A stretch of DNA of 64,000 nt from an uncultured Lachnospiraceae bacterium (GTDB lineage Bacteria; Bacillota; Clostridia; Lachnospirales; Lachnospiraceae), in contig CANRIG010000002.1 in assembly GCA_947630595.1 (NCBI GenBank), positions 1-64,000 on the forward strand, written 5' to 3'. The number at the start of each line of letters is the position of its first letter. The first letter of the stretch is position 1. The position numbers were made by a program, and so were the translations under genes. The notes beneath the pieces are model-generated. The model worked only from the letters and a program-made list of their open reading frames with translations, did not search any database and had not been told where the DNA came from. Shown here one piece after another: positions 34,736 through 43,677 of the stretch.

Positions 34736-36910
34736 ATGCCGCCTGTGAAACGGCAGCTTCCAGTGTCCGCCGGTCAGAAGCCGGTTCGCCCGGTTCAGCG
34801 CATCCTCCACGGACAGCATCCGAATCCTGCCGCAGATCACGAGCCGCTGCGCGTCCTTCGGCAGCCGCACCTGATACATCGGGTCGGTCGTCAGAAACAG
34901 GTCGCCCTCCGGCAGCGCCGCCGCGGCGTTGGCCGCGCTCAGGCGAACCGTCGATTGTTTTTCCTCTATGCTGCAGACGCAGGGCCTGCCCTCCACCGGG
35001 TCAAAGCGCACCGCGCGCACATCGTCAAAGCCCCTCAGGTCAAACGTCAGGCTGAAACGGCCGTCCGCGGAAAGCTCCGTCTCCGTCACCAGCTTTTCCT
35101 GCTCGGAATAGCCACTGCCGGTATCGACGAAAAGCTGACTGACCATATATTCCTGCTCGCGCCGCCGTTGCCGGAATTCCTCAATGGAAATGCCGATCTC
35201 CGGCACGCTGAACCGCAGCAGCCGGTTGGCTCCCACGTACTGCTGCGCAAAATGCGTATCCCAGTCCCAGAATACCTCCGCCGCCTGCTCCGTGATCCCG
35301 AACTCCCGCAGAAATTCCGTCTTCGGGCACAGCGGCTCCAGAAACAGCTGATTGCTGTAGAGCTCGTTGACCGCGCGCCAGAGCAGGAAAGCGACCGGAA
35401 CCGGAAAATCAAAAATCCACTCGCAGTCGATCACCTGAAAACCGTCGTCCGCCTCAAAAATATTGTCAAGAATCAGGTCGATGTTAGCCGGCGCCACGCA
35501 CGTGCAGTCCGCCCCCAGCTCCCGGCCGCCGAACACGCGGCCAAATTGCACCCGCTGCTCCTTCGTCATCTGCCGCAGGCTGCTTACACATACCGGATGC
35601 ACGGCCGTTGTCCCGGCGTCATGCACATCCCCGTCGCCGCCTGCTTCTCCGACACGCTCTGCACGCCACAGCTGCTCCGCCTCCGGCGCGCATCCGCACA
35701 GCTCCGCCACCTTCCAGATCAGCTTTTTCAGCGCCGCGGCGTCGCCCCGCTGCGCCGCCTCCGCCGCCTGATGCCCCAGGCTTTTCTGATGCAGAAACGG
35801 GTACACGATGCCGTCTCCCTCCGGCCGTCCCGTCAACGGACGCCAGAGTCCGTAATGTTTCTGCTCCTGCGCCAGCATTTGCCGGATGTGCGCTCCGGCC
35901 TCCGCCGTCGCCGGCCGTTTCCACACAAAGCGGCCCTCCGGCCGGTCTTCCAGAACGGTCATAACGGAAAACGCATCCGCCCGGTCCGTGCTCAGCTTGG
36001 CATAGCGGACGCTGCGCTCCCGCTCAAGCGGCGCTGCGCTCATCTCGATCAGAAACGAATTGGCAAACTGCGCCATCACGCCCTCTGCGGACAGGGTTTC
36101 CGCCATCTTGCTCTCCTCAAACAGCGCCATCCGGTATTTTGTAAAATTCCACGCCGGACGGCCGTATTTCTGCTCCCGCAGGGATTCGTCGGTAAAAATC
36201 TCCCGGGGAAACTTATAGTCAGGATAAGGATAATAAAATTTATAATAATCCAGACCGCAGCGGCGCATGAGCGCCTCCCACTCGGCCCGGGAAAAGGTGC
36301 GCACCGCGCGGTTTTCCCCATATCCGCGGATTCCGTCAAAATACCCGTCCGTGTGATCTTCGGGCGCTCCCGCGAAATATTTCAGGCCCAGGCGGTTCTC
36401 GATGGCGACCAGCAGCACGCCGTCCGGCTTCAAAAAGGCCTTCACCCGGCGCAGAAACGTCCCGTACGGGTCGTCCCCCTCCGTGAAGCTCATCGCGTAT
36501 TCGAACGCCCCGTTCAGAACGACGTAATCAAAGCCTTCCGCAAACTGCATGTCGTTTAAATTGCCCACGCGGATTTCCAGATTGCCGCAGCGCTCATGCC
36601 GCGCATAGTTGATCTCGGCCCGCCGTTTGGAAAGCTCCACCGAGACAACCTGCCGCATACGGCTGCACAGCAGGCCCGTGATCGCCCCGCACCCGGAGCC
36701 GATCTCCAGACAGGAAGCCCCCGCCCGGAACGGATACCAGCTGAGAATATTCTCGCGCGCCCGGGAAAGATGATAGAGCACGGGAAAGCTCACGCGCTCC
36801 AGTTCCTCCGGCCGGACGCCGGATTTCGCCGTTTCCAGAATCTCCTGCTCCACGTCGCCGTCGGAGTAGAGGTCTTTTCCGATATAAGAATCAAGATTTA
36901 ACGTCGCCAT
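34706..36910 (-). CDS. SAM methyltransferase fused to kinase-like domain (WbdD-like layout)
   Basis: 734 residues from the ATG at 36910, preceded by AGGAGA; the track start adds 27 residues. The N-terminal class I methyltransferase (about residues 45-190) has CLEIGSGCGAITGLL (SAM-binding), VVSVELSKRRAEINYA and FDYVVLNGAFEYAM. The middle region (about 290-560) looks like an APH/choline-kinase fold: a β3-like Lys in RFVWKRPATAEAGAHI, a catalytic-loop-like NIDLILDNI and an IDCEW in place of DFG. The C-terminus is unassigned. In Gram-negative O9a systems WbdD joins the same two activities to cap chains. The kinase assignment is my inference. It is encoded next to the Wzt ATPase gene. Confidence 0.8.
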   Translation of the reverse strand: MATLNLDSYIGKDLYSDGDVEQEILETAKSGVRPEELERVSFPVLYHLSRARENILSWYPFRAGASCLEIGSGCGAITGLLCSRMRQVVSVELSKRRAEINYARHERCGNLEIRVGNLNDMQFAEGFDYVVLNGAFEYAMSFTEGDDPYGTFLRRVKAFLKPDGVLLVAIENRLGLKYFAGAPEDHTDGYFDGIRGYGENRAVRTFSRAEWEALMRRCGLDYYKFYYPYPDYKFPREIFTDESLREQKYGRPAWNFTKYRMALFEESKMAETLSAEGVMAQFANSFLIEMSAAPLERERSVRYAKLSTDRADAFSVMTVLEDRPEGRFVWKRPATAEAGAHIRQMLAQEQKHYGLWRPLTGRPEGDGIVYPFLHQKSLGHQAAEAAQRGDAAALKKLIWKVAELCGCAPEAEQLWRAERVGEAGGDGDVHDAGTTAVHPVCVSSLRQMTKEQRVQFGRVFGGRELGADCTCVAPANIDLILDNIFEADDGFQVIDCEWIFDFPVPVAFLLWRAVNELYSNQLFLEPLCPKTEFLREFGITEQAAEVFWDWDTHFAQQYVGANRLLRFSVPEIGISIEEFRQRRREQEYMVSQLFVDTGSGYSEQEKLVTETELSADGRFSLTFDLRGFDDVRAVRFDPVEGRPCVCSIEEKQSTVRLSAANAAAALPEGDLFLTTDPMYQVRLPKDAQRLVICGRIRMLSVEDALNRANRLLTGGHWKLPFHRRHGAGQDSGAK

Positions 36911-36989
36911 GTTCTGTCTCCTATGCCCGATGAAAAGCAACGCGGACAGGCTCTTGCCTGCCGCATAAAACAGCCCGTTCTGAGAAACC

Positions 36990-37160
36990 ATTTTCCGGAA
37001 AACAGTTCCCGGAAAACAGTCTTATGAAAAACAGTTCTTTGAAAAGCAATTCTTTGAAAATAGTTCTTTGAAAAACAATTCTTTGAAAAACAGTTCTTTG
37101 AAAAACAATTCTCCGAAAAACAATTCTTCAAAAACATTCTTTGAAAAAATCTCCGGAAAA
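36990..37160 (-). repeat. 15-bp tandem array between Wzt and the methyltransferase genes
   Basis: About eleven degenerate copies of TTCTTTGAAAAACAG (plus strand). The frame is open and would encode FSKNC strings (ORF 36898..37137), but I do not regard it as a gene. Confidence 0.88.
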
Positions 37161-37165
37161 ATCTC

Positions 37166-38434
37166 TCACGAAAGCGTCACCCGCGAATTCATGTCATAGT
37201 ATCCCACCGTGTTGCGGTCGGAAATCACGGTCAGGCTGCAAACGTCGTAAAGGCGGTGAAACACCGTGAACGCGCCGTTGCGGTAGCCCGTGCAGCCCAG
37301 GGAAACCAGATACTCCCCGCCCTGCAGGTCGAGGGTCTGCGTAAATGTCACTTCCTGATATTCGCCGGCCTTTTTGCCCTGCACATCGGCTTTTTCATAC
37401 ATGGTGTTGGTGCCCGTGATCTCAATGCCCTGCAGGTTTTTGATCGTGAACGCGTAGATCGGCTCTTTGATCTCCTCGCGGAATTCCACCTTCATCCGCA
37501 CCGAAAATTCCGTGCCTTTCATCAGCGTGTTGGTGATCAGACCCTGATCGTCCAGAATCGCATAATCCGTGATCTCCGCGCATTTGTCGCCGTACTCGAT
37601 CAGATGCGGATTGGACGCCACCGAATCCTTCCAGCTGCGGGAGACCTCCTCGATGTCGTTCATGCGCGAGTCCGTCTCCAGCTCCGCCGGGTCAAACTGG
37701 TGCACCAGCACTTTCTTGTAAAGATCCACCGCTTCCTTGGGACTGCCCTCAAAAATCTTGTCGCCCTGGTTCAGCAGAATCGCACGGTCGCAGTATTTCG
37801 TGATGCTGCCCAGGTCGTGGCTGACAAACAGAATCGTCCGTCCCTCTTTTTTAAATTCCTCAAATTTGCGGTAGCACTTGGCCTGGAAAAACACGTCCCC
37901 GACCGACAGAGCCTCGTCCACGATCAGGATTTCCGGGTCGATGTTGATCGCCACGGCAAAAGCCAGCCGCACAAACATGCCGCTGGAATAGGTCTTGACC
38001 GGCTGATAGACATAATCCCCGATGTCGGCAAAAGCCAGGATGCCCTCCAGCCTGGCGTCGATCTCTTCCTCGGAAAATCCCAGCATCGTGCCGTTCAGGT
38101 AAATGTTTTCGACCCCGGTGTACTCCATGTTGAACCCGGCGCCCAGCTCCAGCAGCGCCGAAATCCGCCCGTCCACGGTCACCTCGCCCGCCGACGGGCT
38201 GAGCACGCCGGTGATGATCTTGAGGATTGTCGATTTCCCGGAGCCGTTCGTGCCGATGATGCCGACCGTCTCCCCTTTTTTTATCTCAAAACTGACATCC
38301 GTCAGCGCATAATGCTCCTGATAATTCACTTTCCGCGTCAGCCCCAGGCTCTCTTTCAGCCGGTCGGAGGGCTTGCGGTACAGCTTGTATATTTTGGTCA
38401 GATGATCCACCCGTATGGCGGTATGTTCTTCCAT
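37166..38434 (-). CDS. wzt: Polysaccharide ABC exporter ATPase with Wzt C-terminal domain
   Basis: 422 residues from the ATG at 38434, with GGAG 6 nt upstream; the track start at 38494 reads through the repeats. The ATPase domain has Walker A GTNGSGKST, the Wzt/TagH-type signature YSSGM, and Walker B ILIVDEAL. The C-terminal part (about 270-422: IEYGDKCAEITDYAILDDQG, EIKEPIYAFTIKNLQGIEITGTN) matches the immunoglobulin-like Wzt_C domain, which in O9a binds the capped end of the glycan. It powers export with the Wzm permease encoded just upstream. Confidence 0.93.
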   Translation of the reverse strand: MEEHTAIRVDHLTKIYKLYRKPSDRLKESLGLTRKVNYQEHYALTDVSFEIKKGETVGIIGTNGSGKSTILKIITGVLSPSAGEVTVDGRISALLELGAGFNMEYTGVENIYLNGTMLGFSEEEIDARLEGILAFADIGDYVYQPVKTYSSGMFVRLAFAVAINIDPEILIVDEALSVGDVFFQAKCYRKFEEFKKEGRTILFVSHDLGSITKYCDRAILLNQGDKIFEGSPKEAVDLYKKVLVHQFDPAELETDSRMNDIEEVSRSWKDSVASNPHLIEYGDKCAEITDYAILDDQGLITNTLMKGTEFSVRMKVEFREEIKEPIYAFTIKNLQGIEITGTNTMYEKADVQGKKAGEYQEVTFTQTLDLQGGEYLVSLGCTGYRNGAFTVFHRLYDVCSLTVISDRNTVGYYDMNSRVTLS

Positions 38435-38479
38435 GAAACGCTCCATTCCGCCGCCTTTTTCCGGCGGCACCGCTGCTTT

Positions 38480-38585
38480 CCTCATGCAGGACATGCCTGC
38501 AGCACATCCGCATTCTCAGACAGGATGCACCTGCAGCACATCCGCATTCTCTGGCGGAACACATCTACAGCACATCCGCGAAATG
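38480..38585 (-). repeat. Tandem copies of the Wzm gene end
   Basis: Three copies of GCGGATGTGCTG(T/C)AG-type sequence, about 33-38 bp apart. The first is the permease's own ADVL-stop; the rest are in the gap before the ATPase gene, with GAGAAT spacers. Confidence 0.88.
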
Positions 38586-39377
38586 CACGCGCAGCCTTTT
38601 AAATACCCAGATTCCCAGCACAAACACCGCGGCCGTGAACACCCAGAAATACAGCGTCCACAGCGGCTGCTCCCAGAACCAGCGCTTATAAATGAAAGCG
38701 TCGCGGTAGCCGGAAACGATGTAGTAAACGGGATTCAGTCTGAGAATTTTGAAAATGATCGGGTGATCCGTCAGCATTTCCTCGGCAATCCACATGATCG
38801 GCGTCAGCCAGATGCCGACCTGTAGAGCGATCGTGATCACCTGCGTCAGGTCGCGAAAAAAAATGACCACGGCGCTGGTCGTATAGCACAGTCCCAGCGT
38901 CAGCAAAAACAGGGCTCCGGTGTAATAAAAAAGCTGCAGGTAATACAGATCCGGCAGATGGCCGTACAGGCAATACAGCAGCGTGATAAAACAGACGAAA
39001 AACAGATGCACAAACAGCGCCGAGATAATCTTTACAATCGGCAGCACGCTGATGTTGAACACCACTTTTTTGACCAGATAGCTGTATTCGATCAGCGCGT
39101 TGGTGCCTCCGGTCAGGGAATCCTGGAAAAAGAACCAGGGCACAATGCCGGCCACCAGATACAGCACAAACGGCACCGGCAGTGAGCCGCGCCCGGCGCG
39201 AAATCCGACCTGGAAAACGAACCAGTACACGAGAATCGTCACCACCGGGTGGACAAAGGCCCATACGATTCCGAAATAGGAGCCGGCGAACTTGGTTTTG
39301 AAATCGTTTTTCGCCAGCTTGTAGATCATCTTCCGGCTCTGGTAAATCTCCGCCGGCAGGGAAAAGAATTTGTTCAT
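38565..39377 (-). CDS. wzm: Polysaccharide ABC exporter permease (Wzm/TagG type)
   Basis: 271 residues with about six membrane helices (VVTILVYWFVFQVGF, FVLYLVAGIVPWFFF, ISALFVHLFFVCFITLLY, LTLGLCYTTSAVVIFF, ITIALQVGIWLTPIMWI and a last one near the end). The soluble start SLPAEIYQSRKMIYKLAKNDFKTKFAGSYFGIVWAFVHP is typical. The ATG at 39377 overlaps the rfbC stop (ATGA), so translation is probably coupled; CGGAGGCGAA precedes it. Together with the ATPase it forms the export pump for the lipid-linked glycan. Confidence 0.94.
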   Translation of the reverse strand: MNKFFSLPAEIYQSRKMIYKLAKNDFKTKFAGSYFGIVWAFVHPVVTILVYWFVFQVGFRAGRGSLPVPFVLYLVAGIVPWFFFQDSLTGGTNALIEYSYLVKKVVFNISVLPIVKIISALFVHLFFVCFITLLYCLYGHLPDLYYLQLFYYTGALFLLTLGLCYTTSAVVIFFRDLTQVITIALQVGIWLTPIMWIAEEMLTDHPIIFKILRLNPVYYIVSGYRDAFIYKRWFWEQPLWTLYFWVFTAAVFVLGIWVFKRLRVHFADVL

Positions 39378-39931
39378 TTCGCCTCCGTGTACGCGCGGAA
39401 GCCGCCCCACTTCCGGTCCTTCTCCGACATTATCAGCTCCATGCCCTCCGGAACCGGCCATTTCACGCCGATATCCGCGTCGTCATAGCGGATGCCTCCC
39501 TCGTCGTTCGGGTGGTAGAAGTCCGTACATTTATACGTAAATTCTGCATAATCTGAGAGCACGAGGAACCCGTGCGCAAAATGCTCCGGGATGAAAAACT
39601 GCTTTTTGTTCTCCGCCGACAAAATCTCGCCGTGCCACTGTCCGTAGGTCGGGGAGCCCTCCCGCAAATCCACGGCCACGTCGAACACCTCGCCCGCGAG
39701 CACGCGCACCAGCTTGGCCTGCGGATACTGAATCTGAAAATGCAGCCCGCGCAGCACGCCCTTCCGGGACGACGACTGGTTGTCCTGCACAAAAACCTGA
39801 CCGATGCCGGCCTCGCTGTAATCCCTGTAATGGTAGGTCTCCATAAAATATCCGCGCTCGTCGCCAAACACCGTGGGGGTGATGATTTTCAGTCCCTCTA
39901 TCCCGCACGTCTCGACGGTTATTTTGCCCAT
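39374..39931 (-). CDS. rfbC: dTDP-4-dehydrorhamnose 3,5-epimerase
   Basis: A 185-residue cupin epimerase. RGYFMETYHYRDYSEAGIGQVFVQDNQSSS, KGVLRGLHFQIQ (catalytic His), VFDVAVDLREGSPTYGQW and HGFLVLSD are canonical. It inverts C3 and C5 of dTDP-4-keto-6-deoxyglucose to the L-rhamnose precursor. AAGGAGG precedes the ATG. Its stop overlaps the permease start. Confidence 0.96.
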   Translation of the reverse strand: MGKITVETCGIEGLKIITPTVFGDERGYFMETYHYRDYSEAGIGQVFVQDNQSSSRKGVLRGLHFQIQYPQAKLVRVLAGEVFDVAVDLREGSPTYGQWHGEILSAENKKQFFIPEHFAHGFLVLSDYAEFTYKCTDFYHPNDEGGIRYDDADIGVKWPVPEGMELIMSEKDRKWGGFRAYTEAK

Positions 39932-39944
39932 GCCATGTCCTCCT

Positions 39945-40056
39945 TATTATAAAGCGGTTCTCATATCAAAACGACGCTCATGTCAAAACAGCCCCGTATC
40001 AAAGCGGCTTTCATGCGCCAAGACGGCTCCCGTATCAAAGCAGCCTTCATGCCGCC

Positions 40057-40068
<12 letters not shown>
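39945..40068 (-). repeat. ~35-bp repeats between rfbA and rfbC
   Basis: Three units of minus-strand (GG)GGGCTGTGA(N)GGCATGAA...GCTTTGATAC type, 33-36 bp. The first begins with the rfbA stop (GGGGCTGTGA); the last runs to the rfbC ribosome site. Confidence 0.88.
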
Positions 40069-40926
<858 letters not shown>

Positions 40927-40975
40927 GAATTGCCTCCTCTGGTAAATGCCATGGTTACGCTCAAATGTTTCCAGT

Positions 40976-42055
40976 CTATTTCTGATACATTTCCTCGTAA
41001 TATTTCTGGTAATCCCCGCTGGTCACGCGGTTCATCCAGTCCTCGTGCTCGAAAAACCACTGAATCGTGCGGCGGATGCCGTCCTCAAAGCGGGTCTCCG
41101 GCTCCCAGCCGATCTCGGCGCGGATTTTGTCGGGCGCAATCGCATAGCGGCGGTCGTGCCCTTTGCGGTCCGTCACGTAGGTGATCAGATCGTCGCTGAC
41201 CAGCGCGCGGCGCGGGTCGCTCTCCGGCAGCATATCCCGCAGCGTGTCCAGAATAATATGAATAATCTGAATATTCTGTTTTTCATTGTGGCCGCCGATG
41301 TTGTAGGTCTCAAACAGCCGCCCCTTCTCCTGCACCATGTCGATGCCCTTGGCGTGGTCTTCCACGTACAACCAGTCGCGCACATTTTTGCCGTCGCCGT
41401 ACACCGGCAGCTTTCTTCCGTGCAGGGCGTTGTTGATAATCAGCGGAATCAGTTTTTCCGGGAACTGGTACGGCCCGTAGTTGTTGCTGCAATTTGTGAT
41501 GTTTGCGGGAAAATGGTAGGTGTCCATGTAGGACTTCACTATCATGTCCGAGGAAGCCTTGCTCGCGGAATACGGGCTGTGCGGGTCGTACGGCGTCGTC
41601 TCATAGAAATATTCTCCCTCTTTTTCCAGGGAGCCATACACCTCGTCGGTGGAAACATGCAGAAACTTCCGGTCCGGCTTATAGGTGCCGTCCGGCAGCT
41701 CCCAGGCCGCCCTGGCCGCGTTCAGCATCACCAGCGTGCCCAGCACATTGGTCTTTACAAAGACCTCCGGGTCGCGGATGCTCCGGTCCACGTGGCTCTC
41801 CGCCGCGAAGTGCACCACGCGGTCGATCTCATTTTCCTCAAAAATGCGGCCGATCGCCGCGGCATCGCAGATATCCGCCCGGATAAACTGATAATTCTCC
41901 CGGTTTTCGATATCCTTGAGATTCTCCAGATTGCCCGCGTACGTCAGCTTGTCCACGTTGATGATGCGGATGCTGTTCCCGTATTTGCGGAACATGTAGT
42001 GAATATAATTGGAACCGATAAACCCGGCTCCGCCCGTAACAAGATAAGTTCTCAT
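40976..42055 (-). CDS. rfbB: dTDP-glucose 4,6-dehydratase
   Basis: 359 residues, an extended [20 protein letters not shown] binds [34 protein letters not shown] with catalytic Tyr and Lys, and [15 protein letters not shown] follow. It produces dTDP-4-keto-6-deoxyglucose, the branch point for RfbC and WecE. It has its own promoter; no rfbD (reductase) gene is present in the window. Confidence 0.97.
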   Translation of the reverse strand: MRTYLVTGGAGFIGSNYIHYMFRKYGNSIRIINVDKLTYAGNLENLKDIENRENYQFIRADICDAAAIGRIFEENEIDRVVHFAAESHVDRSIRDPEVFVKTNVLGTLVMLNAARAAWELPDGTYKPDRKFLHVSTDEVYGSLEKEGEYFYETTPYDPHSPYSASKASSDMIVKSYMDTYHFPANITNCSNNYGPYQFPEKLIPLIINNALHGRKLPVYGDGKNVRDWLYVEDHAKGIDMVQEKGRLFETYNIGGHNEKQNIQIIHIILDTLRDMLPESDPRRALVSDDLITYVTDRKGHDRRYAIAPDKIRAEIGWEPETRFEDGIRRTIQWFFEHEDWMNRVTSGDYQKYYEEMYQK

Positions 42056-42113
42056 GCGAATCCTCCGTATGCTGATCTGTCCGATCTCGTTCTTCCCTGA
42101 AAGTCTGGTTCAA

Positions 42114-42142
42114 AGTATACCATTTTTCCAGCGGTAATTCAA
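42114..42142 (-). promoter_or_regulatory. Promoter of the rfbB-rfbA-rfbC-wzm-wzt operon
   Basis: On the minus strand TTGAAT, exactly 17 bp and TATACT. The promoter is squeezed into the gap after the deacetylase gene. Confidence 0.8.
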
Positions 42143-42148
42143 GTTCCT

Positions 42149-43606
42149 TTACATTTCCGGCACCGGCGTCGGCCGCGCGCTGTCCCACACGCTGTCCACG
42201 TCAAAAAGGTCACTTAACATATCCGGATTGTAGTACATGCGGTACCCGTCCAGATTGCGGCGGCCCTGCCGCAGATACGTGTCCCCGAACTGCACCCAGT
42301 ACTGCGAGGAATCCACGTTGCAGAAAATGTGGAAGCCCTGCTGCTTCAGATAGGTAAAGTACGGGTTATCGTCCGTGTACGGCTCCCAGCCGCCGATGTC
42401 GGCGCCGAATGCAAATATGATGATGTCGGTATCGCCGACCACGGAGGCCACATTGTCGAGCCAGCGCTGCGTATCCTGCATCACCTTGTCAATCCCGGCC
42501 GCCATGGGCGAGATATGACCCCAGGTATGGCTGGCGAACTCCCAGCCGCCGGCGCGCATGGCCTCCGCCACGGCCTTTGCCTGATCTACCTCGTTCTGCC
42601 AGGCCGCCTCGTCGAAATCCGGGTGCGCGTCAAAAAACCGCTGCTGGTACTCGGTGACGCGGGACGCGTCCTTCGTCCGGTACACCTCGTCGGTGCGGTA
42701 GCCGAGCACGCCCTCGTAGCCGGTCAGCGCGATCACTCCCTTGTGGCCGTGATAGGAAAAATCCGGGTGCTCCTCCACAAACGTGTCAATCCACGGCACC
42801 AGGTCGTAATCGCCGACCGAAACGCTGCCGTCGTCCTCAACGTAAGTGTTCTTAACGCGTCCGTCCTCATCCACAATCAGCTTCTGCGCAAAGCCGTCCC
42901 CGTCCATATAATGATAGTAGCTGACATCGTCCTGCGACAGCACAAACGGCTTTTTGCCCGGCGGAAGCAGGATTTTGCCCCGGGAAACGGTGCCGTCGGA
43001 CGCCACGGTGCACATGTCGTGCAGGCTCACCATCACATAGCCCTTGGCGTACATGGATTCCATGATCCCGGCGAATTCGCTCATGGTCGTCATCACCTGA
43101 TTGTAGCCGGCCTCGTTCTGATCTCCGTCAAACGCCTTGCTCACGTCCCAGATCATCGTGTGGAAAAACACATGCGTCACCTGATCCAGCGCATACTCCA
43201 CGCAGGAGGAGCGCGACGCCTCATAGCCGGCCGCCGCGTTCTGCAGCGTCTGGCTGCCGGTGTACTGCTCCGAAGCCTGCAGCAGCGAGATGGCTTTTTC
43301 ATAATCGTACTGCGCCGCCAGCCTGTCCGCCTGCGCAATCAGCTCCGCCTCCGCGTCTTTCGCCGAAGCGGACACGGCGGCGCCGTCCGGCGCCTCCCCG
43401 CGCTGCGACGCCAGAATATCCGACGCCAGCGTCTGCCGCTTTATTTTGTTTTTCCCGGACAGCTGCGGTATCAGCGCATCCTTCACCAGAATCACGGCCA
43501 GAATGACGCCCAGCAGCACAAAAAGCGAAATCATGCACTTGATGATCAGCTCGTTCCGCCTGCGCTTTGTCTGCCGCTGCTGCAGTTTTATATCCCGGTC
43601 GTCCAT
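42149..43606 (-). CDS. Membrane-anchored polysaccharide deacetylase-like protein (first of two paralogues)
   Basis: 485 residues from the ATG at 43606 (GGAGG upstream; the track start at 43618 is a TTG). An N-terminal cytosolic basic stretch precedes one helix (about 25-45, CMISLFVLLGVILAVILV). A TPR-like helical segment (AQADRLAAQYDYEKAISLLQAS) and a NodB-type domain follow: QDDVSYYHY, ASHTWGH (HxxxH metal motif), FAFGADIGG. The first motif departs from the usual TFDDG. It shares the NodB-type half with the next gene, so they are tandem paralogues. It may deacetylate wall or capsular sugars at the cell surface. Confidence 0.86.
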   Translation of the reverse strand: MDDRDIKLQQRQTKRRRNELIIKCMISLFVLLGVILAVILVKDALIPQLSGKNKIKRQTLASDILASQRGEAPDGAAVSASAKDAEAELIAQADRLAAQYDYEKAISLLQASEQYTGSQTLQNAAAGYEASRSSCVEYALDQVTHVFFHTMIWDVSKAFDGDQNEAGYNQVMTTMSEFAGIMESMYAKGYVMVSLHDMCTVASDGTVSRGKILLPPGKKPFVLSQDDVSYYHYMDGDGFAQKLIVDEDGRVKNTYVEDDGSVSVGDYDLVPWIDTFVEEHPDFSYHGHKGVIALTGYEGVLGYRTDEVYRTKDASRVTEYQQRFFDAHPDFDEAAWQNEVDQAKAVAEAMRAGGWEFASHTWGHISPMAAGIDKVMQDTQRWLDNVASVVGDTDIIIFAFGADIGGWEPYTDDNPYFTYLKQQGFHIFCNVDSSQYWVQFGDTYLRQGRRNLDGYRMYYNPDMLSDLFDVDSVWDSARPTPVPEM

Positions 43607-43677
43607 AGGTTCCTCCAAAAATTTCTATTTTCAGTATCTGCCGTTTCTGCGGATTTATTTCTGCGGCGAAACGCTTC

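Noticed and set aside
36898-37137. Cys-rich FSKNC ORF
   Set aside because: It is produced by the 15-bp array; no ribosome site or homologue recognised.
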